A DNA stretch of 64,000 nucleotides from Hydrogenothermaceae bacterium (GCA_026418455.1 JAOABH010000004.1:434001-498000); one strand, 5' to 3'; counted from the first letter of the stretch, positions 45,626-54,808 are shown. Made by a program: numbers and translations. The notes: generated by a model from the letters alone, not told the origin.

Positions 45626-45635
45626 ATAATATTAT
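45626..45635. promoter_or_regulatory. AT palindrome between the PerR-like and Omp85 genes
   Basis: ATAATATTAT is a perfect ten-base palindrome overlapping a TATAAT hexamer, 31 bases before the Omp85 ATG. It resembles the core of a Per/Fur box, but AT-rich DNA makes chance palindromes common. Confidence 0.35.
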
Positions 45636-45665
45636 GGATTAGCTACAAATTGCAATTGGAGAAAT

Positions 45666-48221
45666 ATGAGAAAGATTATATATCTACTTTTGGTATTTTT
45701 TCAAATTAGTACTTTTTATAACATCTACGCTGATACCCTCGAAAAAAGCAACTGGAAAGAGATATATGAGAAGACACAAAATCCGGAACTAATAGAAAAA
45801 TTGTTAGATTTATCCGGAGATTTCAAAAAGGTAGAGTTTAACGGTAAAGATTTTATATTTGAAAAGAAGCCTATCGTAAAAAGTATAGATATAAAGGGTA
45901 ACAGATCATTTTGGGACTCAGAAATTAAAGCTTTAACTGGTTTAATTGAAAATTATCCCTTTGATGAAGAATTAATAAAGGTGATTCCACTTAGGATAAG
46001 ACAGTTTTATGCAGATAACGGATTTTTCTTCGCAAATGTAAATTTAGATTACAAATTAAAGGATAATTATGCTTATTTTACAATAAAGATAGATGAAGGT
46101 AAAAAGTCAAAACTTAGAGATATAAATTTTATCTCTGATCAAGAAGTTAGCTCAGTAGATAAGATAACATTTAAAAAAGTGATGGGTTTGAAAGAGGGCA
46201 AAACTGTAAAGTTTAGTGACCTTCAAAATAGTTTAGACACATTACAAAAATACCTTCATAGTATAGGTTATTTTGAAAGTAGTGTTGAACTTTTGGATAT
46301 AGAAGATGCAACAGATGGATATATAAACCTTTTTATATCTATAAATTTTGGCACAAAGTATATTGTAAGATTCAACGGTAATAAAAGTATTCCAGAGGAA
46401 AAACTAAAAAATTTACTAACATTCTATGAAGAAAGTTTTAACTACTATCAACTTGGACTATCTTTACAAAAGATAATAGAGGAGTATTACAATAACGGAT
46501 TTTTGAATATCCACCTTAACTTTAATGTAGAGGAATCTTCCGATACAGTAGAAAACCTCTATCCTGTTTTTACAATCATAGATATAAACATAGATGAAGG
46601 GGAAAAATTTAAAGTCAAAAATATAAGTATAGATACAGATAGCGATGAGGTTAAAAATGATATATTGAACTTACTGAAAGATGGAGTTTATAGAAAGAGT
46701 GAAGTTGTAGAGTATTTAAAAAATAAGGTTAGCAACTTTACTAAGAAAGGATATCTCTCTGCCTTTTATGGCATTGAAGAAGAAATTACCTCTGAAAACA
46801 GTTTAGATCTGAAAATAAAACTTTTTAAAAATCAGAGGTATATATTAAGGTCAGTTAAGTTTGACGGATATAAGCCAAATGAAAAAATTAAAGTTAATAC
46901 ATTTTATGATCCTAACAAACTTATAGAGTTTCAAGAGAGATTAAGGGAGGAGAGTAAGGATAATGGATACCTTGATGGAGAAGTTTTACTTGATGTAAAT
47001 ATAACACCTGATAAAGAGTATAACTTTGTAGATGCAGTTTATAAATTTAATCTTGGAGAAAGATATAAAAATGGCTTTACTTTTGTCTATGGCTCAAGAT
47101 TTATAAATCCTAATATGATTACCACCCAATTTCCAACAGAAGATGAGTTTTACAGAAAAGATAAAGTTGATAATGGATTAAACAGGTTATATGATTCAAA
47201 GCTTTTTGATTCACTAAATCTCTACACACTTGAAGATAGAGATAAAAAAATTATAAATAAAGCTATAGTTTTACATGATGATAAAAGAGGATTATTTCAA
47301 GGAAGCATAGGTTATAGCACGGACCAACAGCTTAAAGTATCTATACTTGCTGTTTTTAAAAATCTCTTCGGATATGGTTTTGAAGCTTCTACTTATTTTG
47401 AAAGATCAAACTTCCAAACAAACTATAGGCTATCACTTGCTAACAGACTTCTACCTTATAATTTCTCCGCCGTTACCTCCGGATACTCATCTAATCAATA
47501 CAGAAGATTCTTCAACTTAGAACAGAAAGGTTATGAGTTGTCTGTTGATAAGAAAAATAACTTATGGACAACCACAACAATTTCCTTCTCTCATACATCT
47601 AATAAACTTTCCAACATCTCAATTCCTACGAACCTGACAGATTACTCTTTAAATAAGATATCAATTTCTATAACAGACGACCACAGGAATCCAAAGATAG
47701 ATACAAAATCAGGATATTTTATAACAGGAAGAGTTGAAAATAGTTGGGGCAAAAAAAGTTTTACAAGAGCGGAAATTTCCGGAAGATACTTTATACCATT
47801 TTTTGACAGAGTAGTTTTCTCTCAGAGAGTTATGTCAGGTTATACATTTACTGATATAAATAACCTACCTCTTTCAGAGAGATATTTCTTAGGTGGAATT
47901 TCATCTATGAGGGGATTTGGATTAGAAGAGTTAGCCGGGGAAAGTAATATAGGAGGAAACAGTTTTATCTTACTCAACAACGATTTAAGAGTTTTGGTCT
48001 ATCCAAAGTACAACCTATATCTGTTTACATTCTTTGATTTAGGTAATGTTTATAAAGATAAAAGGGAATTTAGTGACTTAAAATTAAGGAAAACTACTGG
48101 TATAGGTGTATATGTTCCCACTCCTGTAGGATCTTTAATTTTTGATATAGCTAAGAAGATAGAGAGATTACCTGGTGAATCTCTATACAGATTAGAGTTT
48201 AGTATAGGAGCAAATTTTTAA
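45666..48221 (+). CDS. Second Omp85 (BamA/TamA-like) outer-membrane protein
   Basis: This 851-residue Omp85 protein starts with a signal peptide (RKIIYLLLVFFQISTFYNIYA). About 500 residues of POTRA-like repeats follow, for example KSIDIKGNRSFWDSEIKAL and YIVRFNGNKSIPEEKLKNL, then a barrel with ISSMRGFGLEELAG, the R-G-F motif of loop 6, and a terminal Phe (SIGANF). It is clearly distinct from the bamA gene at 27211 and lies apart from skp and lpxD, next to Tat genes. TamA-like autotransporter assembly or a specialised barrel assembly role is inferred. Confidence 0.85.
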   Translation: MRKIIYLLLVFFQISTFYNIYADTLEKSNWKEIYEKTQNPELIEKLLDLSGDFKKVEFNGKDFIFEKKPIVKSIDIKGNRSFWDSEIKALTGLIENYPFDEELIKVIPLRIRQFYADNGFFFANVNLDYKLKDNYAYFTIKIDEGKKSKLRDINFISDQEVSSVDKITFKKVMGLKEGKTVKFSDLQNSLDTLQKYLHSIGYFESSVELLDIEDATDGYINLFISINFGTKYIVRFNGNKSIPEEKLKNLLTFYEESFNYYQLGLSLQKIIEEYYNNGFLNIHLNFNVEESSDTVENLYPVFTIIDINIDEGEKFKVKNISIDTDSDEVKNDILNLLKDGVYRKSEVVEYLKNKVSNFTKKGYLSAFYGIEEEITSENSLDLKIKLFKNQRYILRSVKFDGYKPNEKIKVNTFYDPNKLIEFQERLREESKDNGYLDGEVLLDVNITPDKEYNFVDAVYKFNLGERYKNGFTFVYGSRFINPNMITTQFPTEDEFYRKDKVDNGLNRLYDSKLFDSLNLYTLEDRDKKIINKAIVLHDDKRGLFQGSIGYSTDQQLKVSILAVFKNLFGYGFEASTYFERSNFQTNYRLSLANRLLPYNFSAVTSGYSSNQYRRFFNLEQKGYELSVDKKNNLWTTTTISFSHTSNKLSNISIPTNLTDYSLNKISISITDDHRNPKIDTKSGYFITGRVENSWGKKSFTRAEISGRYFIPFFDRVVFSQRVMSGYTFTDINNLPLSERYFLGGISSMRGFGLEELAGESNIGGNSFILLNNDLRVLVYPKYNLYLFTFFDLGNVYKDKREFSDLKLRKTTGIGVYVPTPVGSLIFDIAKKIERLPGESLYRLEFSIGANF

Positions 48222-48251
48222 TGCTAAAATATATAGTGGAGGATTGAAAGT

Positions 48252-48590
48252 ATGTTTGGCATAGGATTACAGGAGCTTTTACTTATAATGGTTGTTGCGT
48301 TGATAGTCCTTGGACCTCAGAGACTTCCGGAGGTTGCCAAGAGTTTAGGAAAGTTTTATAGGGAGATAAAAGGATCAATTGAAGATGTTAAAAGTTCAAT
48401 TGCTCAGGATATTTCTTCTGTTAAAGATGTTACAAAAGATATAAAGATAGAAGACATACAGCCTGCTAAAAAAGAGATAAATACTCCCTCATTTGAAGAT
48501 GAGTTTGACAAACAGATAAAGGAAAAATCAGAAAAAAAAGAAGTAGAGAGAGAAAAGATATCTTTTAAAAAAGATAGTAAAGAGGTGTAA
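48252..48590 (+). CDS. tatB: Twin-arginine translocase subunit TatA/TatB
   Basis: This 112-residue protein has the short N-terminal membrane helix IGLQELLLIMVVALIVLGPQ, the hinge Gly-Pro, and an amphipathic helix (RLPEVAKSLGKFYREIKGS), then a charged tail. GPQRLPE favours TatB over TatA, but a bifunctional TatA is possible because no other Tat small subunit is seen. It precedes tatC by two bases. Confidence 0.9.
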   Translation: MFGIGLQELLLIMVVALIVLGPQRLPEVAKSLGKFYREIKGSIEDVKSSIAQDISSVKDVTKDIKIEDIQPAKKEINTPSFEDEFDKQIKEKSEKKEVEREKISFKKDSKEV

Positions 48591-48592
48591 AA

Positions 48593-49351
48593 TTGGATAA
48601 TCAACTACATGAAGCACCTTTAACAGAACATCTTGCAGAGTTAAGAACCAGACTTATAAGAATAATAATAGCTCTTATTATCGGAACAGTTATATCTTTC
48701 ACAAAAGCTTCCGTTATATTTGAGCTGCTTAAATATCCTCTTCTTAAGGCTAATCCTAATATGAAACTGTACTTTTTATCACCTACGGAACCATTTTTTA
48801 CAGCATTTAAAATATCATTTCTTGCCGGGTTTATATTGGTTTCTCCCTATATTTTCTACCAAGTATGGAAATTTATAGAACCTGCTCTGTATGAACATGA
48901 GAAAAAACTTGCTATACCTTTCGTTTTCTTTACAACATTATTTTTCTCAATTGGAGTTTTTTTCAGTTTCTATGCCGTTTTACCTATTGCTATCGGATTT
49001 TTCATAAATTTTGGTAATATTCAGCTTGGTGCAGAAGCTATATTCTCCGTAAAAGAGTATATCTCCTTTGTTTTGAGGATGCTATTTGCTTTTGGAATAA
49101 CCTTTGAACTTCCTGTAGTTTTATCACTACTTGCAAGATTAGGATTAGTTACACCGGATTTTTTAGTCAGAGTAAGACCTTACTTCATAGTGTTAGCATT
49201 TATTGTGGCAGCTATACTTACTCCTACCCCTGATATTTTCAGTCAGCTTATGCTTGCAGTACCTTTACTACTATTCTATGAGTTATCAATAGTTATGGCA
49301 AAGATACTCTATCCAAGAAGTACCAAATACAAGGAGAGTCAGGTTGAATAG
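48593..49351 (+). CDS. tatC: Sec-independent translocase TatC
   Basis: This 252-residue protein has six membrane helices and recognises twin-arginine signal peptides. LTEHLAELRTRLIRIIIA is the N-terminal signature; FLSPTEPFFTAFKISFLAGF and FGITFELPVVLSLLARLGLV follow. The start is TTG, with GAGGTG five bases upstream overlapping the tatB stop. Its end overlaps the next gene by 8 bases. Confidence 0.95.
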   Translation: MDNQLHEAPLTEHLAELRTRLIRIIIALIIGTVISFTKASVIFELLKYPLLKANPNMKLYFLSPTEPFFTAFKISFLAGFILVSPYIFYQVWKFIEPALYEHEKKLAIPFVFFTTLFFSIGVFFSFYAVLPIAIGFFINFGNIQLGAEAIFSVKEYISFVLRMLFAFGITFELPVVLSLLARLGLVTPDFLVRVRPYFIVLAFIVAAILTPTPDIFSQLMLAVPLLLFYELSIVMAKILYPRSTKYKESQVE

Positions 49352-50027
49352 TTATATCATAAACGAGTTAAAAAAAGAGGAAGCTTGGAGATTATTTAAG
49401 ATAATAGGAGATTTTATAGACGGTTTTGAAGTTATGCCAGAGTATCAACCTTCTGTTACTGTCTTTGGGTCTGCAAGGGTAAAGGAAGGAGATATATACT
49501 ACGAAAAAGCAAGAGAGCTTGGATTTAAATTAGCAAATAAAGGATTTACAATAGTCACTGGTGGTGGTCCTGGAATAATGGAAGCTGCAAACAAGGGAGC
49601 ATTTGAAGCCGGAGGAATATCTATAGGACTAAATATAAAGCTACCAAAAGAACAGAAACCAAATCCATACCTAACACACACACTTAACTTTAACTACTTC
49701 TTTGCAAGAAAGGTTATGCTTGTAAAGTATGCTGTAGCCTTTGTACTTTTTCCAGGTGGATATGGAACTTTAGATGAATTGTTTGAAACACTTACACTTA
49801 TCCAAACTCAAAAGCTGAAACCTTTTCCAATATTTCTCTATGGAAAAGAGTACTGGGAAGGACTTTATAACTGGTTAAGGGATAAAGTGGCTGCAGATGG
49901 ATATTTAGAGAGAGAAGATTTAGTAATCTTTTCAATTATAGATGATATAGATAAAATCGTCGAGTATATTGAAAAATTTTATATACAGGGACATAAATTT
50001 TTAACAGAGGAGATATATGGAGTTTGA
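49344..50027 (+). CDS. LOG/TIGR00730-family nucleotide phosphoribohydrolase-like protein
   Basis: This 227-residue Rossmann protein has TVFGSARVKEGDIYYEKA, VTGGGPGIMEAANKGAFEAG and VLFPGGYGTLDELFETLTL, the GGGPGIME and PGGYGT-x-x-E motifs of the lysine-decarboxylase-like (LOG/YgdH) family. Members hydrolyse nucleoside monophosphates to ribose phosphate and base. The start is TTG with AAGGAGAG six bases before it. Confidence 0.88.
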   Translation: MNSYIINELKKEEAWRLFKIIGDFIDGFEVMPEYQPSVTVFGSARVKEGDIYYEKARELGFKLANKGFTIVTGGGPGIMEAANKGAFEAGGISIGLNIKLPKEQKPNPYLTHTLNFNYFFARKVMLVKYAVAFVLFPGGYGTLDELFETLTLIQTQKLKPFPIFLYGKEYWEGLYNWLRDKVAADGYLEREDLVIFSIIDDIDKIVEYIEKFYIQGHKFLTEEIYGV

Positions 50028-50625
50028 TGTAAAAGAGCTAACATCAGAGCATATATATAAACTTATGGTAAGCTCAATAGTCCCAAGACCTATAGCTTGG
50101 ATTTCAACAGTATCAAAGGACGGAGTTTTTAATATTGCACCTTTTAGTTTTTATAATGGTATAACAAGTGAGCCACCTTTGGTAGTAGTATCAATAGGTA
50201 AAAAAGATTCCGGTGTAAAGAAAGACACATGGAAAAATATTGATGAAGTTGGAGATTTTGTTATAAACCTTGTGACTTACGACCTCATTGAAAAGATGAA
50301 TATAACAGCAACTGCCTTTGATGAAAATGTAGATGAGTTTATAGAGGCAGGACTCACCCCTGTACCATCTATTGATGTTAAAGCTCCACGGATAAAGGAA
50401 TCTCCGGTAAATATAGAGTGTAAGAAACATATGATAATAGATATAGCAGATATGGGTGTTGTAATAGGAGAGATAGTTAGATTTCACATAGATGATAATC
50501 TAATAAATGAGAAAGGCTATATAGATAACAGAAAACTAAAAATAGTAGGAAGAATGGGAGGAGCAGATTACTGTCTTGTATCTGCCGAAAATATATTTAC
50601 AATCAAGAGGTTAGATAAAAAATGA
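50017..50625 (+). CDS. Flavin reductase-like FMN-binding protein
   Basis: This 202-residue protein has SSIVPRPIAWISTVSKDGVF and NIAPFSFYNGITSEPPLVVV, typical of the flavoredoxin/flavin reductase family that binds FMN. No Fe-S or heme site is present. It overlaps the LOG-like gene by 11 bases and the fur gene by 4 bases, so it sits between a purine-salvage-like gene and a metal regulator. Its electron partner is unknown. Confidence 0.85.
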   Translation: MEFDVKELTSEHIYKLMVSSIVPRPIAWISTVSKDGVFNIAPFSFYNGITSEPPLVVVSIGKKDSGVKKDTWKNIDEVGDFVINLVTYDLIEKMNITATAFDENVDEFIEAGLTPVPSIDVKAPRIKESPVNIECKKHMIIDIADMGVVIGEIVRFHIDDNLINEKGYIDNRKLKIVGRMGGADYCLVSAENIFTIKRLDKK

Positions 50626-51083
50626 AGCAGAAAATAGATATTGAAAAACTGCTTAAAGAAAGGGGATTTAAGTTAACAAAACAGAGAATAGAGGTATTTA
50701 ACGAAATTTTAAGAAAGAGAGGACATTTTGAGATAGAAGATATAGTACATTTTCTTAGAAAGAAGAACCTAAAAGCTTCACGGGCTACAGTTTATAGAAC
50801 ATTGAATATTCTAAAAGAAATTGGGCTTTTAAAGGAAGTTATAAAGTTTGGTAATAAAACGTATTATGAAGTAGGAACCAAGGATCATCACGACCATCTT
50901 ATATGTTTAAACTGTGGGAAGTTTATAGAATTTCATAATGATGAGATTGAGAAAATTCAGGAAAGAATTTGCAATGAGTTTAACTTTAAACCTGTTTATC
51001 ACAGATTAGAAATATACGGCATTTGCGAGGACTGCTTAAACAGAGAAGATGATTCTAAATCCGGGGATAAAATCCCCGGTTAA
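50622..51083 (+). CDS. fur: Fur-family metalloregulator
   Basis: This 153-residue regulator has the winged helix LKASRATVYRTLNILKEIG, the metal-site TKDHHDHLICLNCGKFIEFH, and a C-terminal GICEDC zinc pair. HHDH-L-I-C-L-N-C-G-K and the extended N-terminus fit Fur better than PerR. It is the second Fur-family protein of the window (the other is at 45188) and ends the tat run; a terminator overlaps its stop codon. Confidence 0.9.
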   Translation: MKQKIDIEKLLKERGFKLTKQRIEVFNEILRKRGHFEIEDIVHFLRKKNLKASRATVYRTLNILKEIGLLKEVIKFGNKTYYEVGTKDHHDHLICLNCGKFIEFHNDEIEKIQERICNEFNFKPVYHRLEIYGICEDCLNREDDSKSGDKIPG

Positions 51084-51090
51084 TTTTTTT
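51061..51090 (+). terminator. Rho-independent terminator of the tat-fur run
   Basis: CCGGGGAT (51061-51068) pairs with ATCCCCGG (51072-51079) and is followed by TTAA and seven T. It overlaps the last codons of fur and reaches the stop of slyD on the other strand. Confidence 0.88.
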
Positions 51091-51571
51091 AATGTATTAT
51101 TCCACCTTGTCCGTGAGCATGTCCGTGGAGAATTTCGTCTGGAGTTGCTTCTCTAATGTGAACTACTTCGATATCAAATACCAAATCTCTTCCTGCCAAA
51201 GGATGGTTTAAATCTACTGTAACTGTGTTTTCATCAAAATCAACTACTACCATGCTTATAACATGACCTTCAGGTGTTTGTGCTTGAAGAGGCATTCCCA
51301 CTTCAAGGTCTATCCCTTGGAAATACTCCCTTGGTGCCTGTTGAATAAGATTAGGGTCTACTTCTCCATACGCTTCTTCAGCCGGAACTTCTATAGTTCT
51401 CCTTTCTCCCTCTTTCATTCCTATCATCCTACTTTCTAAACCGGGTATAATCTGATTTGCTCCAACTAAGAACGTAAGTGGATTACCAGCACTTGAGTCA
51501 ATAACCTCTCCTGTTTCTTTGTCTCTGAGAACATACTCAAAAGAGACTACATTCCTGTTTTCTACCTGCAT
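51089..51571 (-). CDS. slyD: SlyD-type FKBP peptidyl-prolyl isomerase
   Basis: This 160-residue protein has FVLRDKETGEV-type strands (YVLRDKETGEVIDSSAGNPL), the FKBP core (ESRMIGMKEGERRTIEVPAE) split by an insert-in-flap chaperone domain (QGIDLEVGMPLQAQTPEGH), and the closing NHPLAGRDLVFDIEVV. The tail HGHAHGQGGIIH is a short histidine-rich metal site, as in nickel-handling SlyD. It works as prolyl isomerase and holdase. Confidence 0.93.
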   Translation of the reverse strand: MQVENRNVVSFEYVLRDKETGEVIDSSAGNPLTFLVGANQIIPGLESRMIGMKEGERRTIEVPAEEAYGEVDPNLIQQAPREYFQGIDLEVGMPLQAQTPEGHVISMVVVDFDENTVTVDLNHPLAGRDLVFDIEVVHIREATPDEILHGHAHGQGGIIH

Positions 51572-51652
51572 ACTTCTACTCCTATAAAAAATTTAGTGCA
51601 TTAAAGCACCATCCGGAAACTCTTGATTAAAGACGGATTCCCTTTCCCCTCT

Positions 51653-52888
51653 TTACCCAAGAATATCCTTTATCTCTAAAACCTTCTTTTCACCATTTTT
51701 AGAAAAAATATATACCCTTTTCTTATTATTTTCAACAGTTATGATTATAACATTTTCAAAACCTTTTTTAAATGCTATATCCATTGATTTTTCAACATCT
51801 CTCTTAACTATATCTCTTGCAACAGAAAAACCTTTAGATCTCAAATTTGATGCTATTCTATAAGCTGTCAGCTTATCATCTGTGGTGTCTATTATATAAT
51901 AATCTTTTTTGTTGTGAAACTTTCCAATAAGAATATCCATAAGATAGTATAAATCAAAAGCAAATCCAGTAGCTGGATAATCTCCGTTATACTTTGAAAT
52001 TAAGTTATCGTATCTTCCACCGGTTCCAATAACTTTTTTATTCTTAACTGAAAACACTTCAAACACTATACCTGTATAATACTCAAACTCCTTAGGTTCC
52101 CCAAGGTCAAAAACTAAATAATCACTTAACCCATACTCTTTAAGGATACTGTATATCTTTACCAACTCATCTATAGGCTCTTTTAATCCAGTCGGAAGTT
52201 TATCTTTTAAATTGGATATGATCTCTATACCACCTTTAAGTTTAGGAAGTGAAACTATGAACTCTTTTAAATCTTCCGGTAGAATAAATTTTGAGACAAA
52301 TTTTTTAAGATTGTATATCTCCCTGTTTTTTATAAATCCCATAAATTCTGCAAAAGTTCCATCATCTAAATTAAGTATCTCCTTTATTCCATAGTGGATT
52401 TTTACGTTGTTTATATCTATCTGAAAATCAGATATTCCCAAACTTTTAAGAGAAGTTACAGCTACAGCTATAACCTCCGCATCAGCTTCTATCTGTGGAA
52501 CTCCTATAAGCTCCACTCCTACCTGTCTTCTTTGGTATATATTATCTGCCTTTGGAACGGTATATCTAAAAATATCTCCACAGTAATACACTCTAAGAGG
52601 AAATGTTTTATCTTTTAAAGATGCAACAAACCGTGCAATCTGTGTTGTAAAATCTGGACGAAGTATCAAAGTTTCTCCCTCGTATCTATCAACAATCCTA
52701 AAACTGTTCTTTAAAAGATTCTTATCAAGGGTTTTACTGTGGGTATGGTAATACTCGATCAAAGGAAGGTATAGTTTATCATACCCCCACAACTTAAAGT
52801 TATCTTCTATAATCTTCTGTATAGTGTCAAGAGTATAACTTTCTTCAAATGAAAGCTGTCTAACACCTTTTGGAGTATCCACTTTCAC
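51653..52888 (-). CDS. hisZ: ATP phosphoribosyltransferase regulatory subunit HisZ
   Basis: This 411-residue HisRS-like protein has class II synthetase motifs such as LILRPDFTTQIARF and RQVGVELIGVPQIEADAEV, but lacks the histidine-tRNA anticodon specificity expected of HisS and starts KVDTPKGVRQLSFEES, as HisZ proteins do. HisZ activates the short form of HisG, which is not in the window. It follows the phosphoserine phosphatase gene by 9 bases. Confidence 0.87.
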   Translation of the reverse strand: MKVDTPKGVRQLSFEESYTLDTIQKIIEDNFKLWGYDKLYLPLIEYYHTHSKTLDKNLLKNSFRIVDRYEGETLILRPDFTTQIARFVASLKDKTFPLRVYYCGDIFRYTVPKADNIYQRRQVGVELIGVPQIEADAEVIAVAVTSLKSLGISDFQIDINNVKIHYGIKEILNLDDGTFAEFMGFIKNREIYNLKKFVSKFILPEDLKEFIVSLPKLKGGIEIISNLKDKLPTGLKEPIDELVKIYSILKEYGLSDYLVFDLGEPKEFEYYTGIVFEVFSVKNKKVIGTGGRYDNLISKYNGDYPATGFAFDLYYLMDILIGKFHNKKDYYIIDTTDDKLTAYRIASNLRSKGFSVARDIVKRDVEKSMDIAFKKGFENVIIITVENNKKRVYIFSKNGEKKVLEIKDILG

Positions 52889-52897
52889 AGCTTATCC

Positions 52898-53533
52898 TTA
52901 AAGTGCATCAAGGGCAGGTATAAAGTATTCACCTAAGTAATAGGTGTTGTTGAGCTTATAAAGTATTGGTCTTACCGTATCGTAATCAAGTATAGAGTAA
53001 GACGCATTATCACAACCAAAACTCCAAAACTTATCTTCCGGTAGATTTAAACCTGCAGTTAAACAGGCTCTTATAGGAACCGTATGTGAAACAACTACTA
53101 TAGTCTGTCCTTCGTGTTTCTCCACAGCAAACTGTAAAAACTTTCTTACTCTACTGAAAACATCTAAAAGTGATTCACCGTTTGGAAATTTTACCGTGTG
53201 AGGCTCATATATCCAGTCTCTAAACATCTCTGGGTATTTCTCTTTAACTTCCTCGACAAGCATACCTGACCAATCTCCGTGGTCTATCTCTATCATATCT
53301 GTATTTATATTTATAGGTAGATTTAAAGCTTGACTTATATAGGTGGCTGTCTGATATGTCCTTTTTAGAGGACTTGAGTATAGAGCTGTTGGACTATACT
53401 TCTTTAAAGCTTCTCCTATTAATTCAGCTTGTCTATGTCCCTTTTCACTTAACTCTGGGTCTAATCTTCCCTGATATCTTCCTATTGGATTCCAAAGACT
53501 TTCCGCATGTCTAACTAATATTATCCTAACCAC
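52898..53533 (-). CDS. pspA: Metal-independent phosphoserine phosphatase PspA-type
   Basis: This 211-residue histidine-phosphatase protein has the RHAES nucleophile motif (His9), then SSPLKRTYQTATYIS, DHGDWSGMLVEEVKEKYP, VVVSHTVPIRA and KFWSFGCDNASYS. From memory, its length and these last stretches match the phosphoserine phosphatase PspA described in Hydrogenobacter thermophilus, rather than a phosphoglycerate mutase. It lies two bases after a class V aminotransferase gene, so the pair could do the last two steps of serine synthesis. Confidence 0.85.
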   Translation of the reverse strand: MVRIILVRHAESLWNPIGRYQGRLDPELSEKGHRQAELIGEALKKYSPTALYSSPLKRTYQTATYISQALNLPININTDMIEIDHGDWSGMLVEEVKEKYPEMFRDWIYEPHTVKFPNGESLLDVFSRVRKFLQFAVEKHEGQTIVVVSHTVPIRACLTAGLNLPEDKFWSFGCDNASYSILDYDTVRPILYKLNNTYYLGEYFIPALDAL

Positions 53534-53535
53534 CT

Positions 53536-54684
53536 TTACTGCTCCTGAAGGTTGTTTAATAAAATTTCCTGTGCCTTTTTAACACCTTTACCTAACTCTA
53601 CTTTATATCCCATTTTGTAGAGTGTAATTTCCACTGCAGATATAACCTCTATCATATCAAGGTAATCAAAGTATCCCATATGGGCTATCCTTATTATCTT
53701 TCCTTTTAGATGATCTTGTCCTCCAGCTACTCTTACTCCTATCTTTTGAAGCTCTTTTCTAAATTTATCTGCATCTATATTTTCTGGTGTAAAAACTCCG
53801 GTTGCAGAGTTTGCAGGGCTTTCAGAGAGAAGTTTTAAACCTAACTCTTTCATAGCTTCTCTTGTCATATCTGCAAGGATTGAGTGCCTCTTTTCAAGGT
53901 TGTCAAGACCTTCTTCAAGTATCATCTTTAAACTTTCATTTAGAGCTATGATTAGATTTATAGCTGGAGTGTATGCAGTTTGACCTTTTGACTGTTTTTT
54001 ACTCTCTGCCTTTACAGAAAAGTAATACTTCGGAAGATTACTTCTTTCTAACCTATTTTCGGCTTTCTGACTGTAATAAAGTATAGAAAGTCCTGGAGGT
54101 AACATAAGAGCTTTTTGACTGCCAGTTACAAGTATATCTATACCTATCTCTTCTGGAAACACCTTGTAAACTCCAACAGAAGTAATACCATCAACTACCA
54201 ACAGACAATCTTCTAATGAATTACTTATTTGAGCCAAGAAGTTAAGGTCATGTAAGGTTGTTGTTGAAGTTTCTGAATGCTGAACTAATATACCTTTTAA
54301 ATCTGGATTTTCTTTTACTATCTGACTAACTTTTTCTCTATCGTAAGTTTTACCCCACTCTATCTGGTAATCTATAACATTTAACCCAAAAGTCTTTCCC
54401 AAATCTCTCCATCTTTCTCCAAATTTTCCGGCATTTATAACTAAAACTTTATCTCCTTCATTGAAAAAATTAACAATTGAAGCCTCCATAGCACCTGTTC
54501 CAGATGAAGCAAACATTAACACATCTCTGTTAGTATTTAAAAGTTTTTGAAGGTTTTCCCTTGTTTGTAAAAAAATCTGGGTAAATTCTGGAGTTCTATG
54601 GTGAATTATCTGCTGTCCCAGAGCTTTGATAACCTGCGGTGGAAGTGGAACAGGTCCCGGTGTAAAAAGTCTCTCTTTTATCAA
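53536..54684 (-). CDS. Class V aminotransferase (serine-pathway candidate)
   Basis: This PLP enzyme of about 382 residues belongs to class V. LFTPGPVPLPPQVIKALGQQ opens the fold, MFASSGTGAMEA binds PLP phosphate, and VTGSQKALMLPPG has the PLP lysine. Relatives are alanine-glyoxylate or serine-pyruvate transaminases; beside a phosphoserine phosphatase, a phosphoserine aminotransferase role is plausible. An ATG at 54699 is in frame, but its own GGAGG is a ribosome site for the TTG codons at 54687 and 54684; the ATG has no such site. A regulatory RNA unit lies just upstream. Confidence 0.85.
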   Translation of the reverse strand: MIKERLFTPGPVPLPPQVIKALGQQIIHHRTPEFTQIFLQTRENLQKLLNTNRDVLMFASSGTGAMEASIVNFFNEGDKVLVINAGKFGERWRDLGKTFGLNVIDYQIEWGKTYDREKVSQIVKENPDLKGILVQHSETSTTTLHDLNFLAQISNSLEDCLLVVDGITSVGVYKVFPEEIGIDILVTGSQKALMLPPGLSILYYSQKAENRLERSNLPKYYFSVKAESKKQSKGQTAYTPAINLIIALNESLKMILEEGLDNLEKRHSILADMTREAMKELGLKLLSESPANSATGVFTPENIDADKFRKELQKIGVRVAGGQDHLKGKIIRIAHMGYFDYLDMIEVISAVEITLYKMGYKVELGKGVKKAQEILLNNLQEQ

Positions 54685-54726
54685 CAAAGAAACCTCCATC
54701 TAATTTAGGTAAAAATATTTTAACAT

Positions 54727-54754
54727 AAAAAAAGGGCTGGCTATAAAGCCAGCC
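54727..54754 (-). terminator. Intrinsic terminator at the end of the leader/sRNA unit
   Basis: On the minus strand GGCTGGCT pairs with AGCCAGCC around a four-base loop and is followed by C and seven U. It lies about 43 bases before the aminotransferase start. Confidence 0.88.
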
Positions 54755-54803
54755 AAAGATAATGGGAGGAGGTAGGTCAAAGCCACTTAGTTAGCAGCAG
54801 GGT
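54727..54803 (-). ncRNA. Candidate small RNA or attenuating leader with anti-SD tract
   Basis: A consensus promoter and a strong terminator define a transcript of about 77 bases. Between them lies CCTACCTCCTCCC (54776-54764, minus strand), predicted single-stranded, which is complementary to GGAGG-type ribosome sites, including GGAGGT before the aminotransferase start. It could act in trans as a small RNA or as a leader that limits transcription and translation of the downstream operon. A 29-codon GTG frame runs through it but looks accidental. Confidence 0.6.
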
Positions 54804-54808
54804 AAAAT

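Noticed and set aside
51572-51652. GTGC-TTTAAT-GCAC hairpin between hisZ and slyD
   Set aside because: The stem has only four to five pairs and the U-tract is displaced, so I do not call a terminator.
54699-54785. 29-codon GTG frame across the anti-SD RNA and its terminator
   Set aside because: It lacks a ribosome site and runs through the terminator stem, so it is probably accidental.
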